NCBI GenBank assembly: GCA_043767025.1
Contig: JAYUHK010000161.1
Location: 1 to 64,000 of the forward strand
Direction of reading: 5' to 3'
From: JAYUHK01 sp043767025
Lineage (GTDB): Bacteria > Bacteroidota > Bacteroidia > Chitinophagales > Saprospiraceae
Length of the DNA stretch: 64,000 nt
This document shows positions 48,096-56,808 of this stretch, piece after piece. The notes below the pieces were generated by a model. The model saw only the letters and a list, made by a program, of their open reading frames with translations. It was not told the DNA's origin and did no database searches. A program made the position numbers and the translations under genes. Positions within the stretch are counted from its first letter, which is position 1. Each line of letters starts with the position of its first letter.

Positions 48096-48551
48096 ATGAC
48101 AGTCAAATTTAATACTACCCAAGAATATCTATCTGCTTTACCAGATGAAAGGCGCGTGGCTTTGGTGCAAATCGTCCTCGTTATTCGAGAGAATTTACCA
48201 CACGGTTTTGAAGAAACAATGAATTATGGAATGATTACCTACGTTGTGCCGCACGCTTTGTACCCTGCGGGCTACCATTGTGACCCCAAACTGGCACTTC
48301 CTTTTATAAGTATTGCATCACAGAAAAATTTTATTGCCATCTACCACATGGGTATTTACAGCGATGTTCGACTATTAGAATGGTGGCAAACCGAATTTCC
48401 AAAACACTCTAAAAGCAAGTTGGATATGGGAAAATCTTGCATACGGTTCAAAAAAATGAACGACATTCCATACAGCTTGATAGGAGAATTGTGCGCCAAA
48501 ATCAGCCCACAAGATTGGATAATGTCTTACGAAAAAAATTACAAACCCTAA
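48096..48551 (+). CDS. DUF1801 family protein
   Basis: 151 residues. The pattern TQEYLSALPDERRVALVQIV, the motif ETMNYGMITYVVP and the strands FISIASQKNFIAIYHMG are typical of the DUF1801 (YdhG-like) fold. Members are small cytoplasmic proteins without an established reaction. It follows the phosphatase gene by 57 bases on the same strand and may share its transcript. Confidence 0.9.
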   Translation: MTVKFNTTQEYLSALPDERRVALVQIVLVIRENLPHGFEETMNYGMITYVVPHALYPAGYHCDPKLALPFISIASQKNFIAIYHMGIYSDVRLLEWWQTEFPKHSKSKLDMGKSCIRFKKMNDIPYSLIGELCAKISPQDWIMSYEKNYKP

Positions 48552-48791
48552 TTTTAACTATGCAGCGAAGCAGCAAAACCGACAGTACCAAATTAACGTA
48601 TATAAATTTCGGACTGTTCGCATAGGTGTCACGTTTTTGAAAAAATAAAATATTTATTTACTTTTTTTAGAATAAAGATGCAATAAAAATACTAATTTTA
48701 TGAATTAGACGCAACACAACGACATTCTTTTTGTTATAATGTGTCAATCACAGTTTCAAAAATTAATTATTTATATTTTCAACACATTTTT

Positions 48792-49883
48792 ATGAAAAAA
48801 ACATTTTACACAAAATATTCTTTGGTTTATACCCTTTTTTGGGTCTTTCTTGGAGGGGCGTTTTTAAGTTACAGTGGCGGTTACGGTGGTAACGCTTCTG
48901 GGTCGCCAGCCGCGAGTGGTTTTACTTGTGCGGGTTGCCATTCAGGAGGCACTACTGCGGGTGGTAGCGTCGTTCTTACTGGTGCGCCGAGCAGCTATGT
49001 GTTGGGTGCTACCTATGCTCTCACACTCAAAATCACTGATCCAGATGCTGTTTTGGGTGGTTTTCAGGTGATGGCTTACGGTTCAGGTGGGGCGGGCATC
49101 GGGACTTTTTCTTACCCTGCGGGTACTAACCAGCCAGGCGGAATTGCGGGTCTTATCGGACACAGTACGACGAAATCGTTTGTTGGAGGCATGGCTACTT
49201 GGACTTTTAACTGGACAGCTCCTTCTTCGGGCAACCAAACTGTTACCTTTTATTTTGTTGGAAACGCCGCCAACGGCAATGGAGGTTCGTCTGGTGACGC
49301 AGTTTATGCATCCACTTCGGCGAGTATTCCGTTACCGATTGTGCTTTCTAATCTTAATGCTAACATGATTGATAGGGCAAAAGGCGTAAATATTTCGTGG
49401 GAAACTGCGCTTGAGTGGAAAAATAGTTATTTTGAAGTACAACGCAGTACTGATGGCATAAATTTTGAAAATGTAGGGACTATAAGCTCAAAAGTTGGGT
49501 ATTCATTGACTCCAAAAAATTATTCATTTTTAGACAATAAGATAAATAATTTGACGCGTGAAGTAAATACTCTTTATTATCGGTTGCTCCAAGTTGATTT
49601 TGATGGGAAAATTACGACTTCGCAAGTGGTTGCGGTAGCCTTGCCGCAGCTTGCAGCGAGCAGTGCATCTTTGTTTCCTAACCCGATACGTCGCGGACAA
49701 GAGGCTCGTCTGGTAACAAGTGAAGCAGTCCACAATGTCGAAATGTATAATATTCAAGGCGTGAAAGTTGCGAATTTGAACTCGTCCAACGGAACTTTTA
49801 TTACTCCGACGGACGTGCCGAATGGTATTTATTTTGTATATTTTTCTTCTCAAACAAACCCAATCCGTTTGGTGGTAGAGTAG
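48792..49883 (+). CDS. Secreted Reeler-like (choice-of-anchor V) protein with CxxCH motif, T9SS type A sorting domain
   Basis: 363 residues from the ATG at 48792; the frame opens at 48741 but the later start gives the signal peptide (MKKTFYTKYSLVYTLFWVFL). The mature N terminus has GFTCAGCHSGGTTAGGS, a CxxCH motif of the c-type haem kind, followed by a Reeler-like beta-sandwich (about 60-190; GGFQVMAYGSGGAGIG, WTFNWTAPSSGNQTVTFYF). A second domain (about 200-280) contains SWETALEWKNSYFEVQRSTD, common in T9SS cargo. The last 75 residues are a type A sorting domain (LFPNPIRRGQEARL, GIYFVYF). Predicted extracellular; ligand or redox role unknown. Confidence 0.88.
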   Translation: MKKTFYTKYSLVYTLFWVFLGGAFLSYSGGYGGNASGSPAASGFTCAGCHSGGTTAGGSVVLTGAPSSYVLGATYALTLKITDPDAVLGGFQVMAYGSGGAGIGTFSYPAGTNQPGGIAGLIGHSTTKSFVGGMATWTFNWTAPSSGNQTVTFYFVGNAANGNGGSSGDAVYASTSASIPLPIVLSNLNANMIDRAKGVNISWETALEWKNSYFEVQRSTDGINFENVGTISSKVGYSLTPKNYSFLDNKINNLTREVNTLYYRLLQVDFDGKITTSQVVAVALPQLAASSASLFPNPIRRGQEARLVTSEAVHNVEMYNIQGVKVANLNSSNGTFITPTDVPNGIYFVYFSSQTNPIRLVVE

Positions 49884-49894
49884 GGACTTCGGAT

Positions 49895-49993
49895 AAGTAG
49901 TTATAAGTTTTTAGTTTTGAGTCGTCATAAATTGTTGAGAATCAACGAATTATGACGTATAATGAATGTCATCTATTTAATTGTAAGAACTTA
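49895..49993 (-). repeat. Dispersed intergenic repeat, copy C (inverted)
   Basis: The reverse complement reads TAAGTTCTTAC..., then TTAAATAGATGACATT, then a TCATAATTCGTTGA hairpin arm, and ends ...AAAACTTATAACTACTT. It matches copies A and D but lacks 7 bases (ATTAAAA) in the A-rich tail. It begins 12 bases behind the stop of the CxxCH protein gene. Confidence 0.8.
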
Positions 49994-50002
49994 CCATAAA
50001 AT

Positions 50003-50041
50003 AAAAAAAAGCTACTGGCGATTGCGCCAATAGCTTTTTTT
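50003..50041. terminator. Bidirectional intrinsic terminator
   Basis: AAAAAAGCTA-TGGCG and CGCCA-TAGCTTTTTT form a long, nearly perfect stem with A and T tracts on the two sides. It separates the + strand T9SS gene ending at 49883 from the - strand zinc-finger-like gene ending at 50062. Confidence 0.88.
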
Positions 50042-50061
50042 ATTTTATATCTGATTCCAAA

Positions 50062-50334
50062 CTACAGGTCGTTGGGTTCTGGATTTTCTGCGTTTGCTTG
50101 ACGAGATTTGATGTGGTCGTAGGGGAGTGCGCAAGGCTTTTCATTGAGCTGAGCGTCCAAAATAGCTTGTTTGTAGATGGGCAAAATATTGTTCAGCCGC
50201 CGCTCGTAGTGCTTGTGTTGGCAGATTTTGCTACACCATCGGTTGTCGCCCTGACGCGTTTCAAAGAGCGTTTCACAAAAGATACATTCTTTCATTTTTA
50301 CTGGCTTTTGGGTGCTTTCTTTGGTAGTAGGCAT
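50062..50334 (-). CDS. Small zinc-ribbon-like protein of unknown function
   Basis: 90 residues. The central part KECIFCETLF...RWCSKICQHKHYERR has a CxxC-x14-CxxxC-x-H arrangement that could bind one zinc ion, similar to small proteins with a mis-matched-finger or MYM-like CS-CQHKHY pattern. The N and C termini are polar. The terminator at 50003 lies behind it and a 57-base gap separates it from the SRPBCC gene upstream. I do not recognise the family precisely; a nucleic-acid or protein contact is only a guess. Confidence 0.75.
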   Translation of the reverse strand: MPTTKESTQKPVKMKECIFCETLFETRQGDNRWCSKICQHKHYERRLNNILPIYKQAILDAQLNEKPCALPYDHIKSRQANAENPEPNDL

Positions 50335-50391
50335 AGTTGTAAGGTGTTTGTTACGAAAAATATTTTAGGAAGAACGATTCTGATGCAGTTC

Positions 50392-50811
50392 CTAATTTGA
50401 TTCTACATATTTTTTAAAATTTTCTAAAATTGCCTGCCAGCCGCCGCGTTGCAGTTCAATTTCGTTAATATCTTCCGCCTCAAAGATTTGAGAAACGTGC
50501 GTTTCGTGACTTACCGCAGAAAATAAAATTTTTACTTTTCTGCCCCCCGTAATAGTATATGTTATGAAGGATTCGGTGTTCACTTCGTCGTAAATACCCG
50601 TAAAGTCAAAACCCATAGTGCCGTCTTTGGACTCCATTCGGGTCAAAAAACTTCCGCCTGCCCGCAAGTCATTTTCTGCTTTGGGTGCGTGCCAATCGTC
50701 GGAGGCGAAATACCAACGGACGATGTGTTCAGGCAGCGTCCAACACTGCCATACTTTCTGCACGTTAGCTTTGATAGAAACTTCGACGGTGATAAATATC
50801 TTTTCTGTCAT
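50392..50811 (-). CDS. SRPBCC / AHSA1-like domain protein
   Basis: 139 residues. The fold signature is clear: ITVEVSIKANVQKVWQCWTL, then HIVRWYFASDDWH, GGSFLTRMESKDG, FTGIYDEVN and a C-terminal amphipathic helix GGWQAILENFKKYVES. This is the START/SRPBCC family, subgroup annotated as Activator of Hsp90 ATPase homologue 1-like. Such proteins bind a hydrophobic ligand in most studied cases; the ligand here is unknown. It lies 17 bases behind the M23 peptidase gene, so both are likely in one operon. Confidence 0.9.
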   Translation of the reverse strand: MTEKIFITVEVSIKANVQKVWQCWTLPEHIVRWYFASDDWHAPKAENDLRAGGSFLTRMESKDGTMGFDFTGIYDEVNTESFITYTITGGRKVKILFSAVSHETHVSQIFEAEDINEIELQRGGWQAILENFKKYVESN

Positions 50812-50828
50812 CTTTGGTTTAAATTTTT

Positions 50829-52127
50829 TTATGGTTGTGCGCCAGTCGTTTCAAATTCTATTTCATCAAATTGTGCTAAAATCTGGTCACGGACGGGCGC
50901 AAATTTTTCCAAATCTTTTTTATTCATCGGCTGCGGACGCGGCAGAGCTTGGTTCAGGTGATTGACTTGCGCGCCGTTTTTCCAGAACCGAAAGCAAACG
51001 TGCGGTCCAGTCGCCAAGCCCGTAGAGCCGACATAGCCAATCACTTGGCTTTGCTGCACGCGTGCGCCGGGGCGAATACCTTTCGCAAAACCGCTCATGT
51101 GAAGGTATTGCGTTTCGTAAATTGGGTCGTGGCGGAGCTTTACATAGTTGCCGTTGCCGCCGCCGTTTTTGGCTTCTTCTACCACGCCGTCGGCGACCGC
51201 AAGTATCGGTGTTCCTTTCGGAGCGGCATAATCTGTACCCAAATGCGGTCGGACATCGCCCAAAATCGGGTGCAGCCGCGCCATACTAAAATTGGACGAA
51301 ATATTAGAAAAAGCCAATGGCGACTTCAAAAACCCTTTTTTCATCGCCCTGCCGTCTGCATCAAAAAATCCTTTGTGCGACTCGTCTTCGTAGTAAATAG
51401 CGCGATATTCTTTTTCATTTTGCTGAAAATAAGCCCCCAAAAGTTTCCCAACGCCCGTCGCTTTTCCTTCTATTTCGTTTTGTTCAAAAACCAATTTGAA
51501 CTTATCGCCCGGTCGGACGTGGTGAAAATCCACAGACCACTTCAACGCTTCTTCCATTTTCGCCGCCAAATTATAACTCAAACCGCTTTTGGAAAGCGTA
51601 TTCCAAAGCGATGACTGCACTACGCCTGCAGCGATTTTAGTCACGGTTTCTACCTTTTTTTCTATCATTTGCACTTTCTGATTTTTGATGTCAAAAAGCA
51701 CATATCGAGTTGCGTTGGGTTCATAAATCAAAAAATCCGCACTTTGGGTGCTGTCTTTTGACAAAATACTATAATTTTTTCCCGCCCGAATGTCTTTTGG
51801 ATTAAAAATACCCTTACTTTCTGCCACCAAATGCTCTATTTCATTCATGCCCACATGGTGTCTTTGGAGAATATCCGACACAGATTCATCGGCAGCAACT
51901 TCGTATTTATACGCCAACTGAAAGCTATCCAACAGAAAACCATAGGCAAAAACTGGAGCTTTTGCGGCGGCTGGCGATGCTATAACGTCCGAATTAGATG
52001 TATTATTTTTGAAAAAAAACAGCAACGCAACAGCAGTAATTATGGCAAGCGAAGTCCCCAGAATACGGTCGTAGCGCAAGCGGCGTGTTTTTTTTGCCCC
52101 AAAATTAGGCTCGAAGTTTTGTGTCAA
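50829..52127 (-). CDS. M23 family murein endopeptidase with N-terminal membrane anchor
   Basis: 432 residues with a TTG start at 52127. The longest frame runs to an ATG at 52286, but two full promoter matches (52165-52196 on -, 52251-52281 on +) lie inside that extension, so I place the start after them. The protein has a basic N terminus (KKTRRLRYDRILG), one membrane segment (TSLAIITAVALLFFF), LysM/opacity-like linker domains, and a C-terminal M23 (LytM) domain. The zinc-site motifs are HPILGDVRPHLGTDYAAPKG (HxxxxxxxH..D) and YLHMSGFAKG plus GxVGSTGLATGPHVCFRFWKN (HxxFR, where classical HxH is replaced by HVCFR). It probably cleaves peptidoglycan cross-links in the periplasm; the family needs His residues that are largely present. 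Confidence 0.85.
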   Translation of the reverse strand: MTQNFEPNFGAKKTRRLRYDRILGTSLAIITAVALLFFFKNNTSNSDVIASPAAAKAPVFAYGFLLDSFQLAYKYEVAADESVSDILQRHHVGMNEIEHLVAESKGIFNPKDIRAGKNYSILSKDSTQSADFLIYEPNATRYVLFDIKNQKVQMIEKKVETVTKIAAGVVQSSLWNTLSKSGLSYNLAAKMEEALKWSVDFHHVRPGDKFKLVFEQNEIEGKATGVGKLLGAYFQQNEKEYRAIYYEDESHKGFFDADGRAMKKGFLKSPLAFSNISSNFSMARLHPILGDVRPHLGTDYAAPKGTPILAVADGVVEEAKNGGGNGNYVKLRHDPIYETQYLHMSGFAKGIRPGARVQQSQVIGYVGSTGLATGPHVCFRFWKNGAQVNHLNQALPRPQPMNKKDLEKFAPVRDQILAQFDEIEFETTGAQP

Positions 52128-52164
52128 AATATTAAGTTTTGGTATGAATTTATTGCAGCAGTCG

Positions 52165-52196
52165 CAAATATAGATTGTCCAATTTAATTGACCAAA
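52165..52196 (-). promoter_or_regulatory. Promoter of the M23 peptidase-SRPBCC operon
   Basis: On the - strand TTTG, 20 bases, TATATTTG is a full match to the Bacteroidota consensus. Transcription would start near 52157, leaving a roughly 30-base leader to the TTG start. Confidence 0.75.
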
Positions 52197-52250
52197 CAAA
52201 GACAGGAAAAAATAGAAAATAAGGACTATTTTTTTAAAATTCTCTAAAAT

Positions 52251-52281
52251 TTTGCCAAAATGACTTAAAGTGTTAGCTTTG
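52251..52281 (+). promoter_or_regulatory. Promoter of the amino-acid permease gene
   Basis: TTTG at 52251-52254, 19 bases, TAGCTTTG at 52274-52281. The ATG at 52324 follows after about 42 bases. It is divergent from the M23 promoter 55 bases away. Confidence 0.75.
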
Positions 52282-52323
52282 CTCATAAAATAAATAGTTT
52301 TTTATCACTATATTTTAAAAAAT

Positions 52324-53766
52324 ATGAACCAACCGAAATTAGAGCAACCCGCAACTTTCAGACGCTCGCTGGGACTTTTAGATGCTACGGCTATCGTCGT
52401 CGGCTCCATGATAGGCAGCGGGATTTTTATTGTAAGCGCGGATATTTTGCGAAATGTCGGTACTGCAAATAATCTAATATTGGTGTGGATTGTGACAGGG
52501 CTTATGACGATGACTGCCGCTTTGAGCTATGTAGAATTGACCGCCATGTACCCCAAAGCGGGTGGGCAATACGTCTATTTGGGCGAAGCCTTTGGCAAAC
52601 TAACGGGTTTCGTTTATGGTTGGTCGCTTTTTGCGGTCATTCAGACGGGGACGATAGCTGCCGTTGGGGTCGCATTTTCAAAATTTGCCGCCTATTTATT
52701 TCCATTTATGAGTGAAAAAAACTATTTGATAGGCGACGCGACCACCTCTTTTCGGTTGAGTGTGGCTCAAATAGTGTCCATAGTCATCATTTTATTGCTC
52801 ACATACATAAACACTCGCGGTATTCAGAGTGGAAAATGGATACAATCTTCCCTTACTTTGATAAAGGCGTTGGCGATGGGCGTGCTGTTGCTTTTTGGCT
52901 TTTTTACGGCAACAGACCCTACGATATGGACGAATAATTGGGCGAGCGGTAGCGATATGGCGAACTTGCGCCTTCTCAATGGCAGCGTAGTTGCTACGCC
53001 CGTGCTGGGGATTTGGGGATTTTTCTCTACTTTAGCGGTGGCGAGTATCGGGTCTATATTTTCCAGTTTTGCTTGGGAAAACGTAGCCTCCGTAGCGGAA
53101 GAAGTCAAAAAACCAGAACGAAATATTCCGTTGGCGTTGCTATGCGGTACATTAGTTGTTACGCTTATTTATGTCGCCATCAATGTTATGTACTTAAAAG
53201 TGCTGCCTCTCCAACAGATTGCTTTTGCCGAAAATGACCGTGTGGCGGTAGAAGCTGCGAAGGCAATTTTTGGACCTATCGGCACTTCTCTGATTGCGGT
53301 GATGATTATGATAGCTACTTTTAGCTGCATCAACGGCTTGGTTTTTTCGGGCGCGCGGGTGTACTATAAGATGGCGGAGGACAAATTATTTTTTCAGCAA
53401 GCGGCGGTGCTGAATCAAAATGGCGTTCCTGCGCAGGCACTTTGGTTTCAAGGTATTTGGGCGAGCGTGCTGTGTTTGTCTGGAAAATATGGAGATTTGT
53501 TGGATTATGTGACATTCGCAGTCGTTCTTTTTTACGCCCTTACGATTGTCGGAGTCATTGTGTTGCGCATCAAACGTCCCGACGTAGCACGTCCCTACAA
53601 AGCCATCGGCTACCCAATTATTCCGATGCTTTACATTGCTTTGTGTGCAGGATTGCTCGCAGCGTTGCTTATTTGCAAGCCTGCTTTCACGTGGCCAGGA
53701 CTGTTGATAGTGCTTGCGGGTATTCCGATTTATTATATTGTAGTGGAGCGGAAAAACAAAATTTAA
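52324..53766 (+). CDS. APC family amino-acid permease
   Basis: 480 residues with about twelve hydrophobic segments and no signal peptide. The APC signature begins the protein: GLLDATAIVVGSMIGSGIFI (the unwound helix 1 G-S-G-I-F substrate site), followed by ALSYVELTAMYPKAGGQYVY (helix 2-3 segment) and SIFSSFAWENVASVAEEVKK in the sixth segment. This resembles the LAT-like and related branches. It probably imports or exchanges a neutral amino acid; the substrate cannot be predicted. It has its own promoter and is divergent from the M23 gene. Confidence 0.92.
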   Translation: MNQPKLEQPATFRRSLGLLDATAIVVGSMIGSGIFIVSADILRNVGTANNLILVWIVTGLMTMTAALSYVELTAMYPKAGGQYVYLGEAFGKLTGFVYGWSLFAVIQTGTIAAVGVAFSKFAAYLFPFMSEKNYLIGDATTSFRLSVAQIVSIVIILLLTYINTRGIQSGKWIQSSLTLIKALAMGVLLLFGFFTATDPTIWTNNWASGSDMANLRLLNGSVVATPVLGIWGFFSTLAVASIGSIFSSFAWENVASVAEEVKKPERNIPLALLCGTLVVTLIYVAINVMYLKVLPLQQIAFAENDRVAVEAAKAIFGPIGTSLIAVMIMIATFSCINGLVFSGARVYYKMAEDKLFFQQAAVLNQNGVPAQALWFQGIWASVLCLSGKYGDLLDYVTFAVVLFYALTIVGVIVLRIKRPDVARPYKAIGYPIIPMLYIALCAGLLAALLICKPAFTWPGLLIVLAGIPIYYIVVERKNKI

Positions 53767-53851
53767 TAAAAAAATTACGCTAAAAATATAAAAAGCTACC
53801 CAAAAATGCTATTGATTTGAGTTTCAAAAAATAATCATTCAACATTAAAAT

Positions 53852-55357
53852 ATGAAATACCTATTTATTTTGTTTTGCTGCTTGCCGAGTATTTTTTTGT
53901 TGGGTCAAAACAAATTCGATTATGTTTGGGTGTCAGGGTTAGGTAGTCCAGACAATGTAAAAAGAAATACGCTGCTCAATTTTAATACCGACCCGCCGAC
54001 TCCGACCCTCTTCGGAGGCATCTATGAGTTTGAAAAAAGGGGAAGTATTTGCAATGCGCAGGGGGAATTACAGTTTATGACCAATGGCTGCTATGTCCTG
54101 AACAAATACGGTAGCCTCATGCAAGGCGGCGACTCTTTGAGCTATGATACCAACGGATACAATCCTTGTTTTGGCTACCCTGGCGCATCTTATACTCATT
54201 ATCAAGGAATTCTTATTCTCCCCAATCCAAGCAACCTCAATCAATACTATATCTTTAGTAAGATTGACGGGGCGGTTGCTGGTATCTTGATGGAACGAAA
54301 AATTTTTTATTCTTTGGTGGATATGACCCTTGATAGTGGATTGGGAAAGGTGGTCTTAAAAAATAAATTGCTTCTAACAGACGCTTTTTATCCGCCCGAT
54401 ATGTCTGCCTCCCGCCACGCCAATGGGCGCGACTGGTGGCTGCTCTTCCCTCAACGGTACACCAACAAGTATTTTCGATTTCTGCTCACGCCAGCAGGAA
54501 TCGAAACTTACCCTCCCCAATCGCTCGGACCACCAACCACCGGCGGCGACGGCGGTGGAAATGCTATTTTTTCACCCGACGGAGCTAAATATATCCGATA
54601 CAATCCTAAAGACCGCGCTTTTATTTTTGACTTCAATCGCTGTGAGGGTACTTTGAGCAATGCTCAAGTAATCAACGTAGCAGATACTGTTTTTTATGGG
54701 TCAGCCGCAGTTTCCCCCAACTCCAGATTCCTCTACATCAACACCTCTGTGAGAATTTATCAGTTTGACTTGTTGGCTTCTGATATTCAACTTTCTCGCA
54801 AAAAAGTTGCGCTTTGGGACCGGTTCATTGATACGACATTCGGCTACTCTAAACCTACTCGATTCGATAACATGATGTTAGGACCTGACGGCAAAATATA
54901 TATTCAGTGTAATTCGGGCGCGCGATATCTGCACAGGATTAATTTTCCAGATTTGGCAGATACCTTGTGTCAGGTCGAGCAGAGAGCTATTTTACTACCT
55001 TATGTAATCTACCCCGGCGGCACCTACTTTCCCAACTATCGCCTCGGGCGGCTCGTCGGCAGCTCCTGCGATACGCTCGCTACCGCTATAGCGGAGGTAG
55101 CGTCGCCAGAAGGCTTGCGAATCTATCCCAATCCCGCCTCCGATGAGCTGACGGTGGAGCTGCCGCCCAACTTACAAAGCAGTAAGCTGACTTTGAGGCT
55201 CTGCAACCAACTCGGGCAGACGGTTCATTCGCAAGCGTGGCGAGAGGAAAGTAACACCCAAACCACCTCTGTGGCTTCGCTGCCAAGTGGGTTTTATGTG
55301 GTGTCAGTAAGCAACGGCGCAGAAACTTGGTACCAGAAGGTCATCGTGCAGCGATGA
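53852..55357 (+). CDS. Secreted propeller-like protein, T9SS type A sorting domain
   Basis: 501 residues with signal peptide 1-19 (MKYLFILFCCLPSIFLLGQ). The body holds several propeller-like blades with FSPDGAKYIRYN, VSPNSRFLYINT and LGPDGKIYIQCNSG motifs, each followed by a Tyr-rich strand. The C-terminal 80 residues (LRIYPNPASDELTVELPP to FYVVSVSNGAETWYQKVIV) form a type A sorting domain, so the protein should be exported by the T9SS and processed. No catalytic motif is visible. Many Bacteroidota proteins of this shape are annotated only as T9SS sorting-domain proteins. Confidence 0.87.
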   Translation: MKYLFILFCCLPSIFLLGQNKFDYVWVSGLGSPDNVKRNTLLNFNTDPPTPTLFGGIYEFEKRGSICNAQGELQFMTNGCYVLNKYGSLMQGGDSLSYDTNGYNPCFGYPGASYTHYQGILILPNPSNLNQYYIFSKIDGAVAGILMERKIFYSLVDMTLDSGLGKVVLKNKLLLTDAFYPPDMSASRHANGRDWWLLFPQRYTNKYFRFLLTPAGIETYPPQSLGPPTTGGDGGGNAIFSPDGAKYIRYNPKDRAFIFDFNRCEGTLSNAQVINVADTVFYGSAAVSPNSRFLYINTSVRIYQFDLLASDIQLSRKKVALWDRFIDTTFGYSKPTRFDNMMLGPDGKIYIQCNSGARYLHRINFPDLADTLCQVEQRAILLPYVIYPGGTYFPNYRLGRLVGSSCDTLATAIAEVASPEGLRIYPNPASDELTVELPPNLQSSKLTLRLCNQLGQTVHSQAWREESNTQTTSVASLPSGFYVVSVSNGAETWYQKVIVQR

Positions 55358-55399
55358 AAAGCTAAAAAGTAAATTATTGTTTGGGAAGTTTCGATGTCT

Positions 55400-56725
55400 T
55401 CATTGAAGTAATTTCTCCAGACCGATGCTGCGAGAACCTTTGAGAAAAAAAGTTTGGTTTTTGAATTGCGCCGCTTGAAACCAATCTTTTAGCAGATTAA
55501 CATTGTCAAAATATGTGACATTTTCTATTTGGGCGATGTCACAAAATTCGCTTCCAACTAAAATAATTTGATTTTTTTGAAATCGTTGGAGTACCATTTG
55601 GAGTAGATTTTGATGCTCCGCAAAAGACGCTTCGCCCAGCTCTTTCATGCCTCCTAATATCAAAAACTTATTGGAATTGTCGGTTCTAAAAAAACTTTCT
55701 ACCGCCGCAGCCATACTCGTTGGGTTGGCGTTGTAAGCGTCCATAAAAAATTTATTCTCTTGATAATCAACCCATTGCGAGCGATTGTTGTTGGGTTTGT
55801 AGTTTTCTATTCCTTGTTTTATTTTTGCCGCAGGCACTTTAAAATATTTACCGACTACGATTGCAGTCATCAAATTTTTGAAATTATAATCGCCTGCGAG
55901 ATGACTTTGAGCCGCAACCAACGCCTGATTTTCGTCTATGAATTGAACTTTCAGATTGGGTGTTTCACTCAATTTTTGTACTTCAAATGGAATATGTGCG
56001 ATATTTAGATTGTCACTTTCGGTATAAAAAAGTCTTTTTCTACCCAAAAATTCTGAATATTCTGTTAAAAACGGCTCTGACATATTTATAAACCCAATTC
56101 CGTGATTTTCAGACAAATATTTATACAGCTCAGATTTTCCTTTTCGAACTCCTTCTTCGCCTCCGAAACCTTCCAAATGCGCTTTTCCCATGTTGGTAAC
56201 GATGCCGTGAGTAGGCTCTGCAAGGCTGCACAAGAATTCAATTTCTTTCTGGTGATTGGCACCCATTTCTACAACGGCAATGTCTGTTTTTGGAGGCATG
56301 GCGAGCAGCGTCAGAGGTACGCCGATGTGGTTATTGAAGTTGCCTGCCGTAGAGTGAGTGGTGTAATGAGTACTTAAAACACTGTTAATCAGCTCTTTAG
56401 TCGTCGTCTTGCCGTTGGAACCGGTGATGGCGATGATTGGAATATCAAATTGTCGGCGATGAAAAAGTGCCAACATTTGGAGCGTTTCCAACACATTTTC
56501 GACTACAAATATTTCTGGTGTCGCACTGTTGAGAAGGGTTTTGTCATCTACTACGCTACACGCTGCGCCGAGTCGAATCGCTTCTGCTGCGAACCGATTG
56601 CCGTCAAAATTTTCGCCTTTGAGTGCGAAAAAGATGCAGTTGGGTACAATTTTTCGGCTGTCCGTGACGGCGATTGGGTATTTTTTAAATATTTCGTAAA
56701 GTTGGAAAATAGTATCTTTTTTCAT
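55400..56725 (-). CDS. murF: UDP-N-acetylmuramoyl-tripeptide--D-alanyl-D-alanine ligase
   Basis: 441 residues. It adds D-Ala-D-Ala to the UDP-MurNAc tripeptide in the cytoplasm, the last Mur ligase step before lipid linkage. Visible marks: an N-terminal substrate-binding domain with SRKIVPNCIFFALKG and FDGNRFAAEA, a P-loop IAITGSNGKTTTKELI (residues 101-109), the segment NNHIGVPLTLL, DAYNANPTSM in the C-terminal domain, and FLILGGMKELGE. Length is normal for MurF. It follows gldJ on the same strand with 83 bases between, but a terminator-like hairpin lies in that gap. Confidence 0.95.
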   Translation of the reverse strand: MKKDTIFQLYEIFKKYPIAVTDSRKIVPNCIFFALKGENFDGNRFAAEAIRLGAACSVVDDKTLLNSATPEIFVVENVLETLQMLALFHRRQFDIPIIAITGSNGKTTTKELINSVLSTHYTTHSTAGNFNNHIGVPLTLLAMPPKTDIAVVEMGANHQKEIEFLCSLAEPTHGIVTNMGKAHLEGFGGEEGVRKGKSELYKYLSENHGIGFINMSEPFLTEYSEFLGRKRLFYTESDNLNIAHIPFEVQKLSETPNLKVQFIDENQALVAAQSHLAGDYNFKNLMTAIVVGKYFKVPAAKIKQGIENYKPNNNRSQWVDYQENKFFMDAYNANPTSMAAAVESFFRTDNSNKFLILGGMKELGEASFAEHQNLLQMVLQRFQKNQIILVGSEFCDIAQIENVTYFDNVNLLKDWFQAAQFKNQTFFLKGSRSIGLEKLLQ

Positions 56726-56744
56726 GCGTTGTCGTGAAATCCAT

Positions 56745-56783
56745 TAAAAAACCCTCCGTACTTTTTGTCAAAGGTACGGAGGG
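56745..56783 (-). terminator. Intrinsic terminator between gldJ and murF
   Basis: CCCTCCGTAC (56752-56761) pairs with GTACGGAGGG (56774-56783). The A tract at 56745-56751 gives T's after the stem on the - strand. It would stop most gldJ transcripts before murF. Confidence 0.75.
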
Positions 56784-56808
56784 CTGAAAGTATTTTTAAC
56801 AAAAATAT

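Noticed and set aside
52128..52286. N-terminal extension of the M23 peptidase with an extra membrane segment
   Set aside because: Two consensus promoters overlap this stretch, so it is more likely an intergenic region that happens to be open.
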